A stretch of DNA of 64,000 nt from Nocardiopsis alborubida (GCF_012396365.1 NZ_JAAXPG010000025.1:1-64000), one strand, 5' to 3'; shown: positions 46,701 through 50,123, counted from the stretch's first letter. The notes: generated from the letters alone by a model not told the origin. Translations and numbers: made by a program.

Positions 46701-48768
46701 CGTCACCGGCGCGGAGAGGACCGCCCAGGGCCTGCTGCTGTCCGCCGAGGCCATCCTTCCGGAACAGGCCGGCGCCGCGTCCGGGGCCCGGCCGCCGACC
46801 GTGGAGGACGCCCCTCCCGCGACCGTCGGGACCGGGCAGGACACGGCCGCTCCCGGCGGGGAGGAGGAACACACGGCCCACACCGACGCCTCCGCGGACA
46901 CCTCCGTCGCCGGGACCGGGCTCCCGGTCGGCACCGTTCCCGCCGACGACGGCAGGGGGTACGTCGACGACCGGGGCGTGCGGCGGTTCCGCTCCGTGGA
47001 GGAGACCGACGCCTACGGCCGCTGGCTCCACGATCCGGCGAACAACCCGCACGCCTTCGACACCCTCCACGAACGGCAGCGCGAGGACGTGCGCGGGTAC
47101 ACGGCCGACGGATGGCTCAACGCGGTCGTCCGCGACGACCTCCCGGCCGAACGGGTCCAGGACGCCCTGGACAGGGTGCGCGAGTCGACCCGCCTCCAGG
47201 TCCGCACGGATCCGATGGCGGCCCGCGGCTGGAGCCTGTACGAGCTGAACGGCCTGTCCTGGCCCACCGTCGAACGCCTTCGCGAACTCCTGGCGCGGGA
47301 CCTGGTCCCCGGACACACCGCGGGCTTCGTCGGGTACATCCTCGACGCGCCGGACCCGGAGGCGGAACTGGCGGGCTGGTACGCGAACGCGGGCGGGGCC
47401 GGTACCGTGGCGCGGTCCAACGGGGGCGTGTTCCCCACCGCGGCCGATGTGGCCGCGTCCCTGGGCCGCCTCGACCGAGCCGTCGACCGCCCCCTGCCCG
47501 AGACTGTCGAGATGGTCCGCGGCCTGTCCGACGTCGCGTTCCTCGACGGGTTCCGGGACATGGACCCCTACTCCCTGGTGGGCACCGTCCAGACCGAGCC
47601 CGGTTTCATGTCCGTGTCGCTGGGCAACCGGCTGGCCGGGCACCACAAGGCCGAATCCCGGCACGTCGTCCACCTGACCGTGCCCGCGGGCAGCCGCGGC
47701 CTGTGGATCGGCGAGAGGAGCGACTACCCGGAGGAGCGCGAGGTCGTCCTCGCCCGGGGCACCACCTACCGGATCACCCGCGCGGGCTGGGGCGGATCGT
47801 TCGGACTGCCGGGGTTCCACATCGAGGCCGAGGTGGTGGTCCCGCAGCGGCCGGAGACCGCTCCGGCCCCGGAACAGCAGGCGGGGGACACCTCGGACCT
47901 CCAGGTGTTCAGCGTGCAGACCAGCACGTACACCACCGTGACCGACCCCGAAGCGGCAGGACTCGGCGACAGCACCGAAACCTTCCTGACCGCGCTCCTG
48001 GGGCTGGACGCCGCCGCCGGAACCGATGCCGCGGCCTCCGGGGGAGGTCCCGCCGGGCCGGACCTGCCCGACGACCGCCCCGGACACGTCGGCCCCGACG
48101 GCGTGCGCCGGTTCGCCACCGACGGCGACGGCGCGGGGTACGGGAAGCTCGTCCTCGGCGGCCGGTTCCCGTCCCTGACCGCGGAGCAGCAGAACTCCGC
48201 CCGGGCCTACACGAAGAACGCGCAGTTCTACAACGACTTCTCCCGGCACGCCAGCCCCGAGTCCGAGGTCCTTCGGCTCAGCGAGCACCGGTTCTTCGGC
48301 GCGTGGGTCGAGAAGTGGTTCGGCGGGCACACCCCGTCCAAGGAGAACGCGGAGGAGACCTGGGACCTCCTGCGCGAGGGGATGGACATGCTGGACCGGG
48401 CCGTGGAGCCGGTTCCGGAGGCGGTCGAGGTACGGCGCTCGGTGTTCGACGTGGGCTTCATGGCCCCGCCGGGGCGGCCCTTCCACGACGTCACGGACCT
48501 GATCGGCACGGAGTTCGTCGAACGGGGCTTCCTCTCGGGGTCGCTGGGGGCCGAGACCGTGAACCGGACCGCCGCCTACCAGTTCCACCTGGCCGTGCCC
48601 GCGGGGCACCCGGCCCTGTGGATCGGCGACGACAGCGTGCACCGCTCCGAGCGGGAACTCCTCCTGCCGCGCGGAACGCGCTTCAGGATCGACGACGCGC
48701 TCCAGGACCCCGACACCGGGCAGTGGACCCTGCGGGTCACCGTGCTGCCGTTCACACCGCGACCGTGA
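25750..48768 (+). CDS. Giant WXG100-type polymorphic toxin with ten ADP-ribosyltransferase modules
   Basis: One 7,672-residue protein without interruption. Order: a WXG100-like export domain with hydrophobic helices (1-240); three 13-residue PDPVPPPQVKNGV-type repeats (244-281); a helical region to about 470; a Pro/Asp/Gly-rich linker to 950; a duplicated 130-residue domain (about 957-1087 and 1165-1295); an Ala-rich coiled region (1364-1850); a long beta-rich region (1857-3700); ART1 (about 3900-4173); a second Ala-rich region (4181-4437); then nine more ART modules to the C-terminus. ART signatures are R, a Ser motif such as GFMSTSLG, and (E/Q)-x-E. Intact sets occur in ART3 (R5134, S5166, Q5207/E5209), ART5 (R5793, S5824, E5864/E5866), ART7 (R6590, S6622, Q6663/E6665), ART9 (R7257, S7288, E7329/E7331) and ART10 (R7563, S7596, E7634/E7636). 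Type VII export and ADP-ribosylation of target-cell proteins are inferred. Confidence 0.88.
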   Translation: MLFDPQKMGDSAHDFVKVVLGIDLPRASAPAMRAASEVYDLLDKQLHELSDVMDTTRTNVRRHFGGAASDYYNRSLAAFTSGDRDYIGNAASTSRMLSTELRKAAANVDYMVAMVWVQVAQLIAEITWAIATAKFTFGASLKWIPVFKAIRSLAIRRLIAWFLVTVPSHQVVSQVFASFGALIQRVQIANGDRDGFDKRLAHDAHVGAVIEGLVSAGISGGVGAFVSSGFANAFSRSMDDLRGLPDPVPPPQVKNGVPDPVPPPQVKNGVPDPVPPPSTLNDDLADLFTRHRDEMLVPFHPNSPTGARSWDNAVEQNAFRAEVADVFQRSFAERMGADQARRLGDDYADTLIRSWGDPDLGSRLSRTIGDRLPPPLREHLSDVPQNLAGTLHQSAQGFLPYVRGLGLGAGTGAAEGFLSEGLGSLASGQGFVVTPWSATSGATMNTAHQLTTDSALAGIDALSGPGGTLLPPDLPPPPEPERPDRAEGDPVRGAAPTVWPAAGDGGGRPTSADGPDAPDTTVVPPVGVDEPAPVRGDGDGTHDGGDEAPASGTDAHRPGGSPAAGDQGAPAARRQQDHGPDGADGADAHGPGNPSERVTGTPETPAARAARNHDPDGADHTDAYRRGDTPGPLTGDYDATGAGASRDRTPAPPHEEGTEVPPPAPAAVTPPVGADRAAPPQGTAPPGRPSGEAGQPSRPGAQETTRSDPEPAPAGEAGPERNDSPSPVTAESPDPADIREIAAPPTAAPSGSASPYSFDASLNPVDGVPDTPGEADDNSSLGDTDSDASSLFDDAASETSSLDTAWSDAEDAPPVEAAASHPAVKDAKAPEGVPGIPDAAPGSGLLAFPVTESGPAGRVPSAPALSDGPVPETVRTDPQTPPPGAAVPSADRHDAIRSTGDADATGGSGTGRDTVRDQGGDGAPPARSGTGPTPSEEDSPGSAPPETDSGESAPAADPADARADRAADLVAQARRHLDDGDVARARAVGADIQNLLAPRPDDGSPQNPSVRRARTLALGLVFTLSDPANPRVPAAPDAFPADKAEDAATLLGGVERNLRDRHDPARARLWLPGGSLTTQYVRDTLPSAPWASATRNSGAPVAGSGDAARAAEATAPDTAEGTPAPTRSADADAPAAPPAPGPERAADSGSDTPAKTRTDPAVSGIDPRADARAASVLDRLPELTRALADNDVPRARALGAEFWRSLRPVGGPVPENRSIREARTLAQALVYVLSDPSDRRVPLSGGSIPPERVRDAEVLARGIGRHLRDRHDPVRARLWLPGGRLTTDYVRYAMQDPADRGPSPYGAPAPVTTVNTALVDGDGDAPAPQGRSGESSTPDRTGDPGPRATDADTETPPAPLSPSEAETVAQRARETAENALGLARGAADRVSAAARTAADAATGTADAVTAAEQAARAREETARAAGAARDAARLAAEAARATSAALDRAEQAVRETAPDTDAHRAAADAEAAVRARHEETVRLREGAQRHARDADAAFRDAAATADGALTAVSSRVAGEAERTAAATERATTGAANALRVTREAADRAARAARDAADADDTAAAVTAAEQAVRERDTAANGAGSVRLAADQAEGFAGRTAASVALAERIARAAAPGTDAHRTVTGDEAAVRSGRDRADRQRAEARARVEEAATARHGSTTAAVEALTAAAHRAASDSAGTRMAADDAYRRSGIARNRLARAEDAVRTAVLADTASPRRPQESRDAVRRLTDAVGEAREAADSALRARTDAEASAGSARVAGTAAALDSLGRASAALRSAPDSAHPAATRVEADLRRTDALVGGARDLLGRTAQDLADARRHAQDTVLSAERAEALLPSDLPSASRLREKTDARYDLDYLVTSRLSGPDRLFTRAVHQAVAGIVGQRIADPPPDLPRLVDAALNRVAHEHGMSAFFAPGGREITVTDPGADGAVPRSWTVRVSLASEDPAGYRHLDVEHRKSGAPLESREEERSRSATTGGSSSYDPRRILAARFTGSPLLLGDVTGSAAGPWVTAGGSFSRGQRAASHGGTTTAASKIEYTTFAKPEFYANDLRVWAEVTARPEGDGTAPAAGGTSGRDTGEAPAPAVDLPVGSSVIRDGMVFTLAGEVQGRPDGMPGRIDLAPGAGEGDGPGRRPRNLGPTGGLPIAVHSVTPNAPDGRGPAHTDLGSWVADYLVSDAYRLNREATSENTAVQWMKDLTGPGTGQDIARWQHEIRHVLDNDSFQEYLPHLDRGPVTVSASHPRLGEVMMEFSARPRDYRIKDHSPLIDDATFKESVKDGTSLTQSRNTSFTLTGGTGFGLVAELPSGGTLRVNAPHVEATWWQSLHSESHNASGSGEHRSLSRYVSSTERFAAYEASHDLFVHVQGEAAPHHFTVTGVELLPGETAGRLDRAARGEGPADSGGEGERRPPFPHLDTENPVHFRGSHFLGLEWSSPAPGDGSDGDSDGSRGTGAPDTSGASAPPVTSDDRRGVLDRYLDDVLAGIAREHPGLVIPELARDRNTYARRPGREEASYFERSFRERWGFRRSYDTAYKNTMLVRDTLQSTLGKDGLERLARPGEGLPVRLRESATVDPTLMARLKEFLRPNTVTVRLHAEFGRLSHDGKSTAETGLRVRGTASASTESATGSAFTLAVSAGSGMVRSAEGDARGFARLLGGFMASMGWNRVDHFDAAYGLEHKSDARLFFPEGSDRWSGEVVLSARLHDHDADEQARGTSRGTDLLDRPIKAAYSVVTPTTVGDNLVSARPEPGQADRERSELTPEEAREMLDPRPGRRDSPGEDAPGAEDGAAPSEGTARTSGAEGEAPADPPTDNTRVLLDHGAIIEHVNPLLREAGDTGPGRNLLRRTLDVFSRPRRFWSDGGRMKLSSFLDGVGGSALLANLVSPTAVASDPASFAESGRRRRIEMRGTWLSPNDMRATGVTKVTVGEITDLRLTKAQVTVQAETSSTASAAVTRISGFFARFTGFAGGTTNSIEEGGAESGADRSTADGIIPMAGPSHIRSFLRRGETTDSGVSSASGLLLLPKAAAVYAFTAAGAIAQAWEFKKHRGLNLPNWWTHRYAGWRARVDDLVSGYITARDAEQAGVITDAVTHGDDGAPEPSTQANPAPPPHARVRAGFDSAGRQALPVDPARAVDALETRLRAHGLTLSRGGKERLLVTLSEQLGTATDALPPVPVNVVSTDRNAHFSKPARVLVKLDRTNPRVDYVTSAAATVEAHSWQAEHSHEDSRQASHTTGLDFVPWQPSGTNGGSDRPPDSSLLFVSPAAGAGGTRNASEGLSSSAETTHTIVMESSGPYVKMTEDASLTLTIEVDGDGLVPTAGVRRGERAPYLEYKSPVVETATVDGGRIRTFHLGSSLDFTPPAAPAAPLDTVPAPPTATPRAGDTLAGALTTATGELAPPPDALRDAVIMPTAVHGPDLRDTALRTVAASLGWEPPAAPDFGGDPTAEQLDQLRAHHARATDDARRHIADRLELDPRYTPIDNSLNPVALKGLLSHNLGRPSGTDILRIGRTQWRVAATPDFTGARIVTARPDARLVHKEAEGRSVSHSRSQGGGTTATTAFRPTGHHTVDPDDNDRNAYLTGSGEATARTITGDSPTGDGLASGEPSDMERQRLGTAYLVEFDTTWTTGARTEEKAFFGGTVPRQFTSHHTNRTSAWISRSDAVALGVLTSEQADAAEAPITAEYDAAKAMADAEAAYTEQRAKLPALVKAYLDAYKAHAADPTPANRAALDDARTAYGTQTTAYRTALGAYNDAVTAWTTATNATAAHLADITPPDAPPPAAPRSTPSAPLEEQLRPVFGLTPREAPAAPDPSGTTTEPDSRTPAPAAGPPHPGTTSRTTVFAMTDIAGEVRDPDGDGTGMSGADLDSLARGLGLTDTDDPAGSGTIRRLPTGAETDRYGTLLHDPAYNPNTFDALPTATQDAVSAYTRSSWLNRFARLNPLDEATVQAELDRIRDQSRPHPGWQVYEIGDGRWPDLTQLREAAQQGTLSPEQTRIVRGVLDNPYPQAALDNLQVSSGNAGRIAESLALHGEPAHFPDASEVLALLRRLDRATGHPFPEGFEAVHGMYHHQHLLGEGSTDPHTLAGTTHVEQGYLSVSLGTVPSAAGGSPVDLMRLTVPHGSHGLWVGDRSQHPREREVILARGTRYQITAVEPWGRGYLFHAQILPPTHDDGPTTAPPTWTGQALERIDQALNANDTAAALTGIHQAAQRLTADLASTLRDADGPDRTATIDRLEGLRDAAEHLADRAGEIADTAPEAVTTTVALAADLAAAAQSVAARAGDDAAAARDAIPEPSEVDPENPDRITDAARERDTALTRAGEADTARQDAERAAHIAYEAADTATRTAGDGAGVRVEEARAAAQSADAHRRDATAAAQDAADRHESLSRTVNVAANIAVGIALGDAASSRGDAAARAAALDRARSIADLTPPGSVARARLDMRMNMPGFSGPFGSNNPVVMAVTDIAGQVRDPDGEGTGMSGADLDSLARGLGLTGTDDTEPNPAKASVPATGTPPSAPADSLLDTFHSALNTQTPPGRSGPVTGEESSAPGTAPSPRPVPTRSAPEPNTGDETTVFLMETADEDPAEEGGRLPEPGWTREREDRMADLLGLEDPAARAAELDDPGTNPHTFDALPREQREAVVAQAASGWLSSLTWIPSLDTDSVQNRLEDLTYDAGDNASGDDLNGWPLYEENGNRWPTLTEIREIHSDGGSTRTFDRLVNDIFRAPDPGRRLRHWYDNADDAGALAKAAGGAYPTADEVLDTLRILDAATDRPLPGPVEVTFALSGDEGLHGLVGYVEGDPSSLVGTEQREAGYLRTSLDRSPATVDDTAALVRLTVPEGGRGLWIGDRADASDPYTLLLTRGTGYRVTGVTESDGIVEITAVALPTEPRPVAAPPAEPAAVHDDAGHGGDDTGDGTESDTSDTDSDASDADTDGRGTLDEDGIRRFDSPGEVDGQDRWLQDPANNPHAFDTLTPDQQGMVDVYTRSAWITRVARIRPFLPQTVARQLMEWRSQSRAEAADPDTAQTAHGWDLYEANGLAWPSVERLRQIAASPRPLPPRTRGLIRYILDAPDPRAELDHWFHNAGYAGVIARLNGGVYPDAAATRRLFRLLDGAVDRPLPEGMAVSRGMQSIDHLLRTTGGADPRLLVGTVHTEPGYMSTTLGDSPFKTDSGGFPFLLRLDVPQGSRGLWIGTRSHDPEQMELTLGRGTTYRITGVQDGIDPESGGPQTVLTATVVVLPRAVPDLFSEGSTGEDGVRRFWNPEEAHWYGHRLHDPAHNPYAVNALPRARHDLARALSALAGGFDLTRTDPDGARELLDSLRAASRVTPASTPADRQRNLGWELYEANGLTWPSPDRLLQLLPVEQGRNPARARFITDILRHGPQEAARRLGGLYNTAGAAGVLARANGGVYPSPERLLDMLASYEDAVRRPLPEAVESTWYLGHAAAREQLRGFDPRDPSALTGTEQTTRGYTAVALNPRSTGPGDGAAAVVRLVLPSGAHGLWLGDAGPRPQNQEVVLPPGTAFRIDSVDASGGLPVITARVHAPTGGAPAPTVADGAPAPAVVGAPPAAEAAPGGTNDAAGGPDALRAGHGPGDGRGYVDGNGIRRFRTEEELDAYDLWLHDPANNPHAFDALDSEHRDRVIGYTIEGWLNTVARESMNADQVAIVLDLMRQDTVAAFETNPMGSRGWELYEMNGLAWPTLDRLRELLAQGRVPERAEGFVRYILDAQDPQEELDHWYVHAGEAGEIARSSGDVFPTPERALEHLRTLTEAIDRPLPEGIEVIRGLEELDHLEGFDGKDPYSLVGTVHTERGFMSTSLGNELAGVTARYAHAVHLVLPRGSRGLWIGSKSRYPGERELILPAGTTYRITRAGWGGSRGLEGLYIEAEVIVPPRPDADPAPPRVEESADLHVFTVETDTDATVTDADEPGLGADEEAGLAALLGLEDSGHESADDAYDDRPLLDRYDSDDDAYDDRPLLDRYDSDDDAYDDRPLLDRYDSDDDAYDDRPLLDRYDSDDDAYDDRPLLDRYDSDDDTPTASAARTDRTPLDRTDDGDTAVAAPETSGGEARVFRTREELDAYAERMDDLDGAPHTYGALPPELRALIGAHTANPWLSELARLAASDPALVQDRLDRWSRTSLEKAADPDRPNGWVLYEANGLSWPPLERVRELYAEGGRSPAFAAIAADVFGSSEPRARLDHWYENADEAGEIARANGGVYPTGDRALEIIRDMDAAVDRPLPGPIAVSFALDVDRDLAELDGYDWDDLTAVVGRDQRERGYATVSLGDSPFTAAPRDTVAVVRMVLPEDARGLWVGDRGATGDRYALVLPRDFGYRVTDVRITDDGMEIDAEPVPPDMSAREPSAEERDDDSDASTVVDEGTRLPAGDGRGHVGDDGYRRFRSLDELNAYDRWLHDPANNPHAFDTLPADRQGMVDAYTRSAWITRLARIRPLSPAGVASQLELVRAGARHEAGRAATVATAHGWDLYEANGLTWPTLDRLREIRANPDGLPPRTAGLVDYVLTARDPAAELRHWFHNAGYAGVIARHNGGTYPDVDRVLELFRLLDDAVDRPLPEGLVVSRGMHSIDHLLHAVGGYAANDLEGTVHTEPGYMSTTLGDQPFKTDSAPFRYLLRLNVPQGAHGLWIGSRSHDPGQRELTLARGSTYRITGVRDAFDPNTGGVVTVLSAEVVLGPEPFADPLSDGRVDASGVRRFRTPAEADWYAHRAARAERGMPVLDTLPAEARRVVAAFSDTPWLADLALVPPDDMRTQLDRLRSMSRIERPSVVDPHGRSGWEVYEANGLAWPTPERLREIVDAAEEGVPRTHFLRTVLTLGRPEDRLAELYRRSGAAGALAAANGGTYPSAEGVRELLGTYDEAVGRPLPGAIETTWVLPHTRGLRFPEGYDEGDPSGLVGTVQSSPGYTTVSVNPEPVGPGHPAATVRLTLPEGAHGLWLGTQGPRPSNHEIVLPRGMSYRVTGAERTAQGLLLSAEAILPEQAGAASGARPPTVEDAPPATVGTGQDTAAPGGEEEHTAHTDASADTSVAGTGLPVGTVPADDGRGYVDDRGVRRFRSVEETDAYGRWLHDPANNPHAFDTLHERQREDVRGYTADGWLNAVVRDDLPAERVQDALDRVRESTRLQVRTDPMAARGWSLYELNGLSWPTVERLRELLARDLVPGHTAGFVGYILDAPDPEAELAGWYANAGGAGTVARSNGGVFPTAADVAASLGRLDRAVDRPLPETVEMVRGLSDVAFLDGFRDMDPYSLVGTVQTEPGFMSVSLGNRLAGHHKAESRHVVHLTVPAGSRGLWIGERSDYPEEREVVLARGTTYRITRAGWGGSFGLPGFHIEAEVVVPQRPETAPAPEQQAGDTSDLQVFSVQTSTYTTVTDPEAAGLGDSTETFLTALLGLDAAAGTDAAASGGGPAGPDLPDDRPGHVGPDGVRRFATDGDGAGYGKLVLGGRFPSLTAEQQNSARAYTKNAQFYNDFSRHASPESEVLRLSEHRFFGAWVEKWFGGHTPSKENAEETWDLLREGMDMLDRAVEPVPEAVEVRRSVFDVGFMAPPGRPFHDVTDLIGTEFVERGFLSGSLGAETVNRTAAYQFHLAVPAGHPALWIGDDSVHRSERELLLPRGTRFRIDDALQDPDTGQWTLRVTVLPFTPRP
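26479..26592 (+). repeat. Three 39-base repeats in toxin N-terminal linker
   Basis: The unit encodes (L/V)PDPVPPPQVKNG, 13 residues, three times; the third copy diverges after PVPPP. The proline-rich units probably form an extended tether after the export domain. Confidence 0.9.
28618..29637 (+). repeat. Duplicated 130-residue domain within the toxin
   Basis: Residues about 957-1087 and 1165-1295 are homologous. Shared segments include DRHDPxRARLWLPGG, ARTLAxxLVxxLSDP and LTTxYVR, separated by an Ala/Pro-rich linker. The domain is helical and of unknown function. Confidence 0.85.
37434..38270 (+). other. ART module 1 of the toxin (catalytic Arg replaced by His)
   Basis: The module keeps GYLSVSLG and the E-R-E pair (E4139/E4141), but the position of the NAD-binding arginine, aligned with SRGM of modules 3 and 7, is His4068 in VHGM. 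It is separated from the other modules by an Ala-rich helical region. It is preceded by a VFAMTDIAG linker motif that recurs before module 2. Confidence 0.75.
39619..43465 (+). repeat. First four-module ART cassette (modules 2-5)
   Basis: Order is A-B-C-D. A (about 4625-4896) has VTFAL in place of the Arg motif and no E-x-E. B (4948-5250) has SRGM, GYMSTTLG and Q-M-E. C (5260-5553) has STWYL, GYTAVALN and N-Q-E. D (5611-5905) has IRGL, GFMSTSLG and E-R-E. Each module begins with a (G)RRF-type motif and contains a Y-E-x-N-G-x-x-W-P segment. Confidence 0.85.
43633..43872 (+). repeat. Five 48-base tandem repeats between ART cassettes
   Basis: The unit encodes DDAYDDRPLLDRYDSD, 16 residues, five times. 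Copies two to five are identical at the nucleotide level, showing recent slippage or ongoing homogenisation. The acidic chain probably forms a flexible hinge between the two cassettes. Confidence 0.95.
43975..47860 (+). repeat. Second four-module ART cassette (modules 6-9)
   Basis: Modules 6-9 repeat the A-B-C-D order of modules 2-5. Module 6 has VSFAL and lacks E-x-E like module 2; module 7 has SRGM, GYMSTTLG and Q-R-E like module 3; module 8 has TTWVL and S-N-H-E like module 4; module 9 has VRGL, GFMSVSLG and E-R-E like module 5. This indicates duplication of the whole cassette, not serial duplication of single modules. Confidence 0.85.
48100..48765 (+). other. C-terminal ART module 10 of the toxin
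   Basis: The last module (about residues 7450-7672) is shorter and more diverged in its N-terminal half, with AYTKNAQFYND in place of the usual helix, but keeps R7563, GFLSGSLG and E7634-R-E7636. Being at the extreme C-terminus, it occupies the position of the toxic tip in classical polymorphic toxins. Confidence 0.8.
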
Positions 48769-48781
48769 CGAAGGAGGGGAG

Positions 48782-49207
48782 ATGGCCGACGAGGAGCGGG
48801 CCGCGCGGGACGGGTTCCGCCCGGACTTCGCGGGCGCCGAGCCCAGGTTCGCCGCCGACACCGACGGGCCGGTGCTGCACGTCCCGGTGCTGCGGGGGGA
48901 CGGGAGCGTGCTGGGCCGCCTCTGGGCTTCGCGGGACGGGGCCGCCGCGGGGTTCCTGCCCGCGCCCGGTCCGGCGGGGCTGAACGCCAAGGGCGCCTGG
49001 GTGCGCCGCCTGATCCTGGCCCGGGCCCAGGGGCTGGACGCCCTCGGCGCGCTGGCACGCTGGACCGGGGCCCCTCAGGACGACCGGGCCGGGGCGGTCC
49101 CACCGGGGAGCGTGCCCGAGCACGCCGACCGCCTGCTCGGAATCCCTCCCCCTGATCCGGGCGGGGCCCGCGACACCGAGGTGACTGATGGAGACGAGAG
49201 GAAGTGA
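48782..49207 (+). CDS. Probable immunity protein 1 for the giant ART toxin
   Basis: A 141-residue protein starts 13 bases after the toxin stop behind GGAGGGG. It is acidic, without signal or membrane span. Its central part (GPVLHVPVLRGDGSVLGRLW, then WASRDGAAAGFLP and DALGALARWTGAPQDDRAG) aligns with the next gene. Position directly 3' of a polymorphic toxin and small cytosolic size fit an immunity protein that neutralises the ART activity; no known immunity family is recognised, so this is contextual. The frame ends in TGA at 49205-49207. Confidence 0.65.
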   Translation: MADEERAARDGFRPDFAGAEPRFAADTDGPVLHVPVLRGDGSVLGRLWASRDGAAAGFLPAPGPAGLNAKGAWVRRLILARAQGLDALGALARWTGAPQDDRAGAVPPGSVPEHADRLLGIPPPDPGGARDTEVTDGDERK

Positions 49208-49215
49208 GGACGGCC

Positions 49216-49713
49216 ATGGACGGTGGGAGCTCACCCGAGGACGGGTACCGCACGGACCGGGGTGGGACGGACTCCGAACCGTCCCGCGGGGCCGACGGCC
49301 CCGGGGGCTCTTCCCTTGCGCCGGGTGCGGGGCAGGAGGTGTTCGACCGGTGGAGCGACGAGGCGCTGGCCCCGGTGCTGGTCGGCCGCTCCTACGCCCC
49401 GACCACGGCAGGTCCCGTGCTGTACCTGCCCGTGCACCGGGACGGCGTCCTCATCGGCTACCTGTGGGCCTCGGACACCGAGGAGGCCAGCGACTTCCAG
49501 CCCCTCCTGCCGCCCGACGCGGCGGGCAACGCCGCCCGCGGCTGGTGGACGATGGAGCACGTGCGCCTGCGCGGTGAGGGGCTGACCGCGCTGGAGGCGC
49601 TCCGGTCCTGCGCCGGGAGGGTCGACGACCCCCAGGGGGGACGGGTGGACGCCGACGCCCCCGAGTCCCGTGCCGCGAGCCTGGAGGAACTGCGCGCCCT
49701 CGCCCGGGGTTGA
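49216..49713 (+). CDS. Probable immunity protein 2, paralogue of the preceding gene
   Basis: The 165-residue protein shares GPVLYLPVHRDGVLIGYLWAS and a GLTALEALRSCAGRVDDPQGG-like segment with immunity protein 1, after a Gly/Ser-rich N-terminal extension. I chose the ATG at 49216 since GAGGA lies five bases upstream; an alternative GTG at 49204 would overlap the previous stop. Tandem paralogous immunity genes next to a toxin with two classes of active ART module could each neutralise one class, which is inference. A hairpin overlaps the stop codon. Confidence 0.65.
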   Translation: MDGGSSPEDGYRTDRGGTDSEPSRGADGPGGSSLAPGAGQEVFDRWSDEALAPVLVGRSYAPTTAGPVLYLPVHRDGVLIGYLWASDTEEASDFQPLLPPDAAGNAARGWWTMEHVRLRGEGLTALEALRSCAGRVDDPQGGRVDADAPESRAASLEELRALARG

Positions 49714-49729
49714 GGCACCGGCCCCGGGC
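49702..49729 (+). terminator. Hairpin terminator overlapping immunity gene stop
   Basis: GCCCGGGG (49702-49709) pairs with CCCCGGGC (49722-49729) around a 12-base loop containing the TGA. It would end the toxin-immunity transcript. Confidence 0.55.
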
Positions 49730-50123
49730 CTGCTAACGAGTTGGTGCGTGACAGCAGGTGAAGGTCTCGCTGGAGGACGGTGGCATGCTCTGGTCGTGAG
49801 TCCCAGCCAGGGACCGGCCACAGCACGAGCAGGCCCAAGCCCACGCGGACAGGGTGCCGCTGTGGTGGCGCACGCACGGCGGACGGCCTCCTCGACCACG
49901 GTGCGCGATCAAGGGGGGAGAGTCTTCTCAGGTCTGCTCGTCTCGGTGGCGAAGGGTCCGCGCCAAGGCGCAAGGCCCTGCGCGGCACCCACCCGGACGG
50001 GTGACATCCGGGAAACTCCTCTTACACAGGACTTTCAGGGCATAGGCGGCAGGTTTCGGCGTTTCCCGGATGTGGCGGTCCAGGTGTCCCTAGGCTCGCT
50101 CGGAACCGTTCCGAGGAGTCCCG
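49714..50123. other. Intergenic region at the right end of the toxin island
   Basis: No gene is supported in these 410 bases. The segment about 49850-49930 encodes Trp/Arg-rich frames (PLWWRTHGGRPP) that faintly recall decayed transposase sequence, but I cannot confirm this. The right copy of the flanking repeat is at 50024-50067. Confidence 0.4.
50024..50067. repeat. Right copy of island-flanking imperfect direct repeat
   Basis: These 44 bases match 23928-23972 in direct orientation, 26 kb apart, with one gap and mostly transition differences. Together the copies bracket the YbaB, WXG100, toxin and immunity genes exactly. Confidence 0.5.

Noticed and set aside
40231..48990. 2,919-codon open frame on the strand opposite the toxin gene
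   Set aside because: It mirrors the toxin codon structure, shows no family motif or ribosome site, and is the usual antisense frame produced by strong third-position GC; the toxin strand carries clear ART motifs.
49850..50045. Transposase remnant between the immunity genes and the next gene
   Set aside because: Trp/Arg-rich frames are suggestive only; no catalytic motif, inverted repeats or alignable length could be seen.
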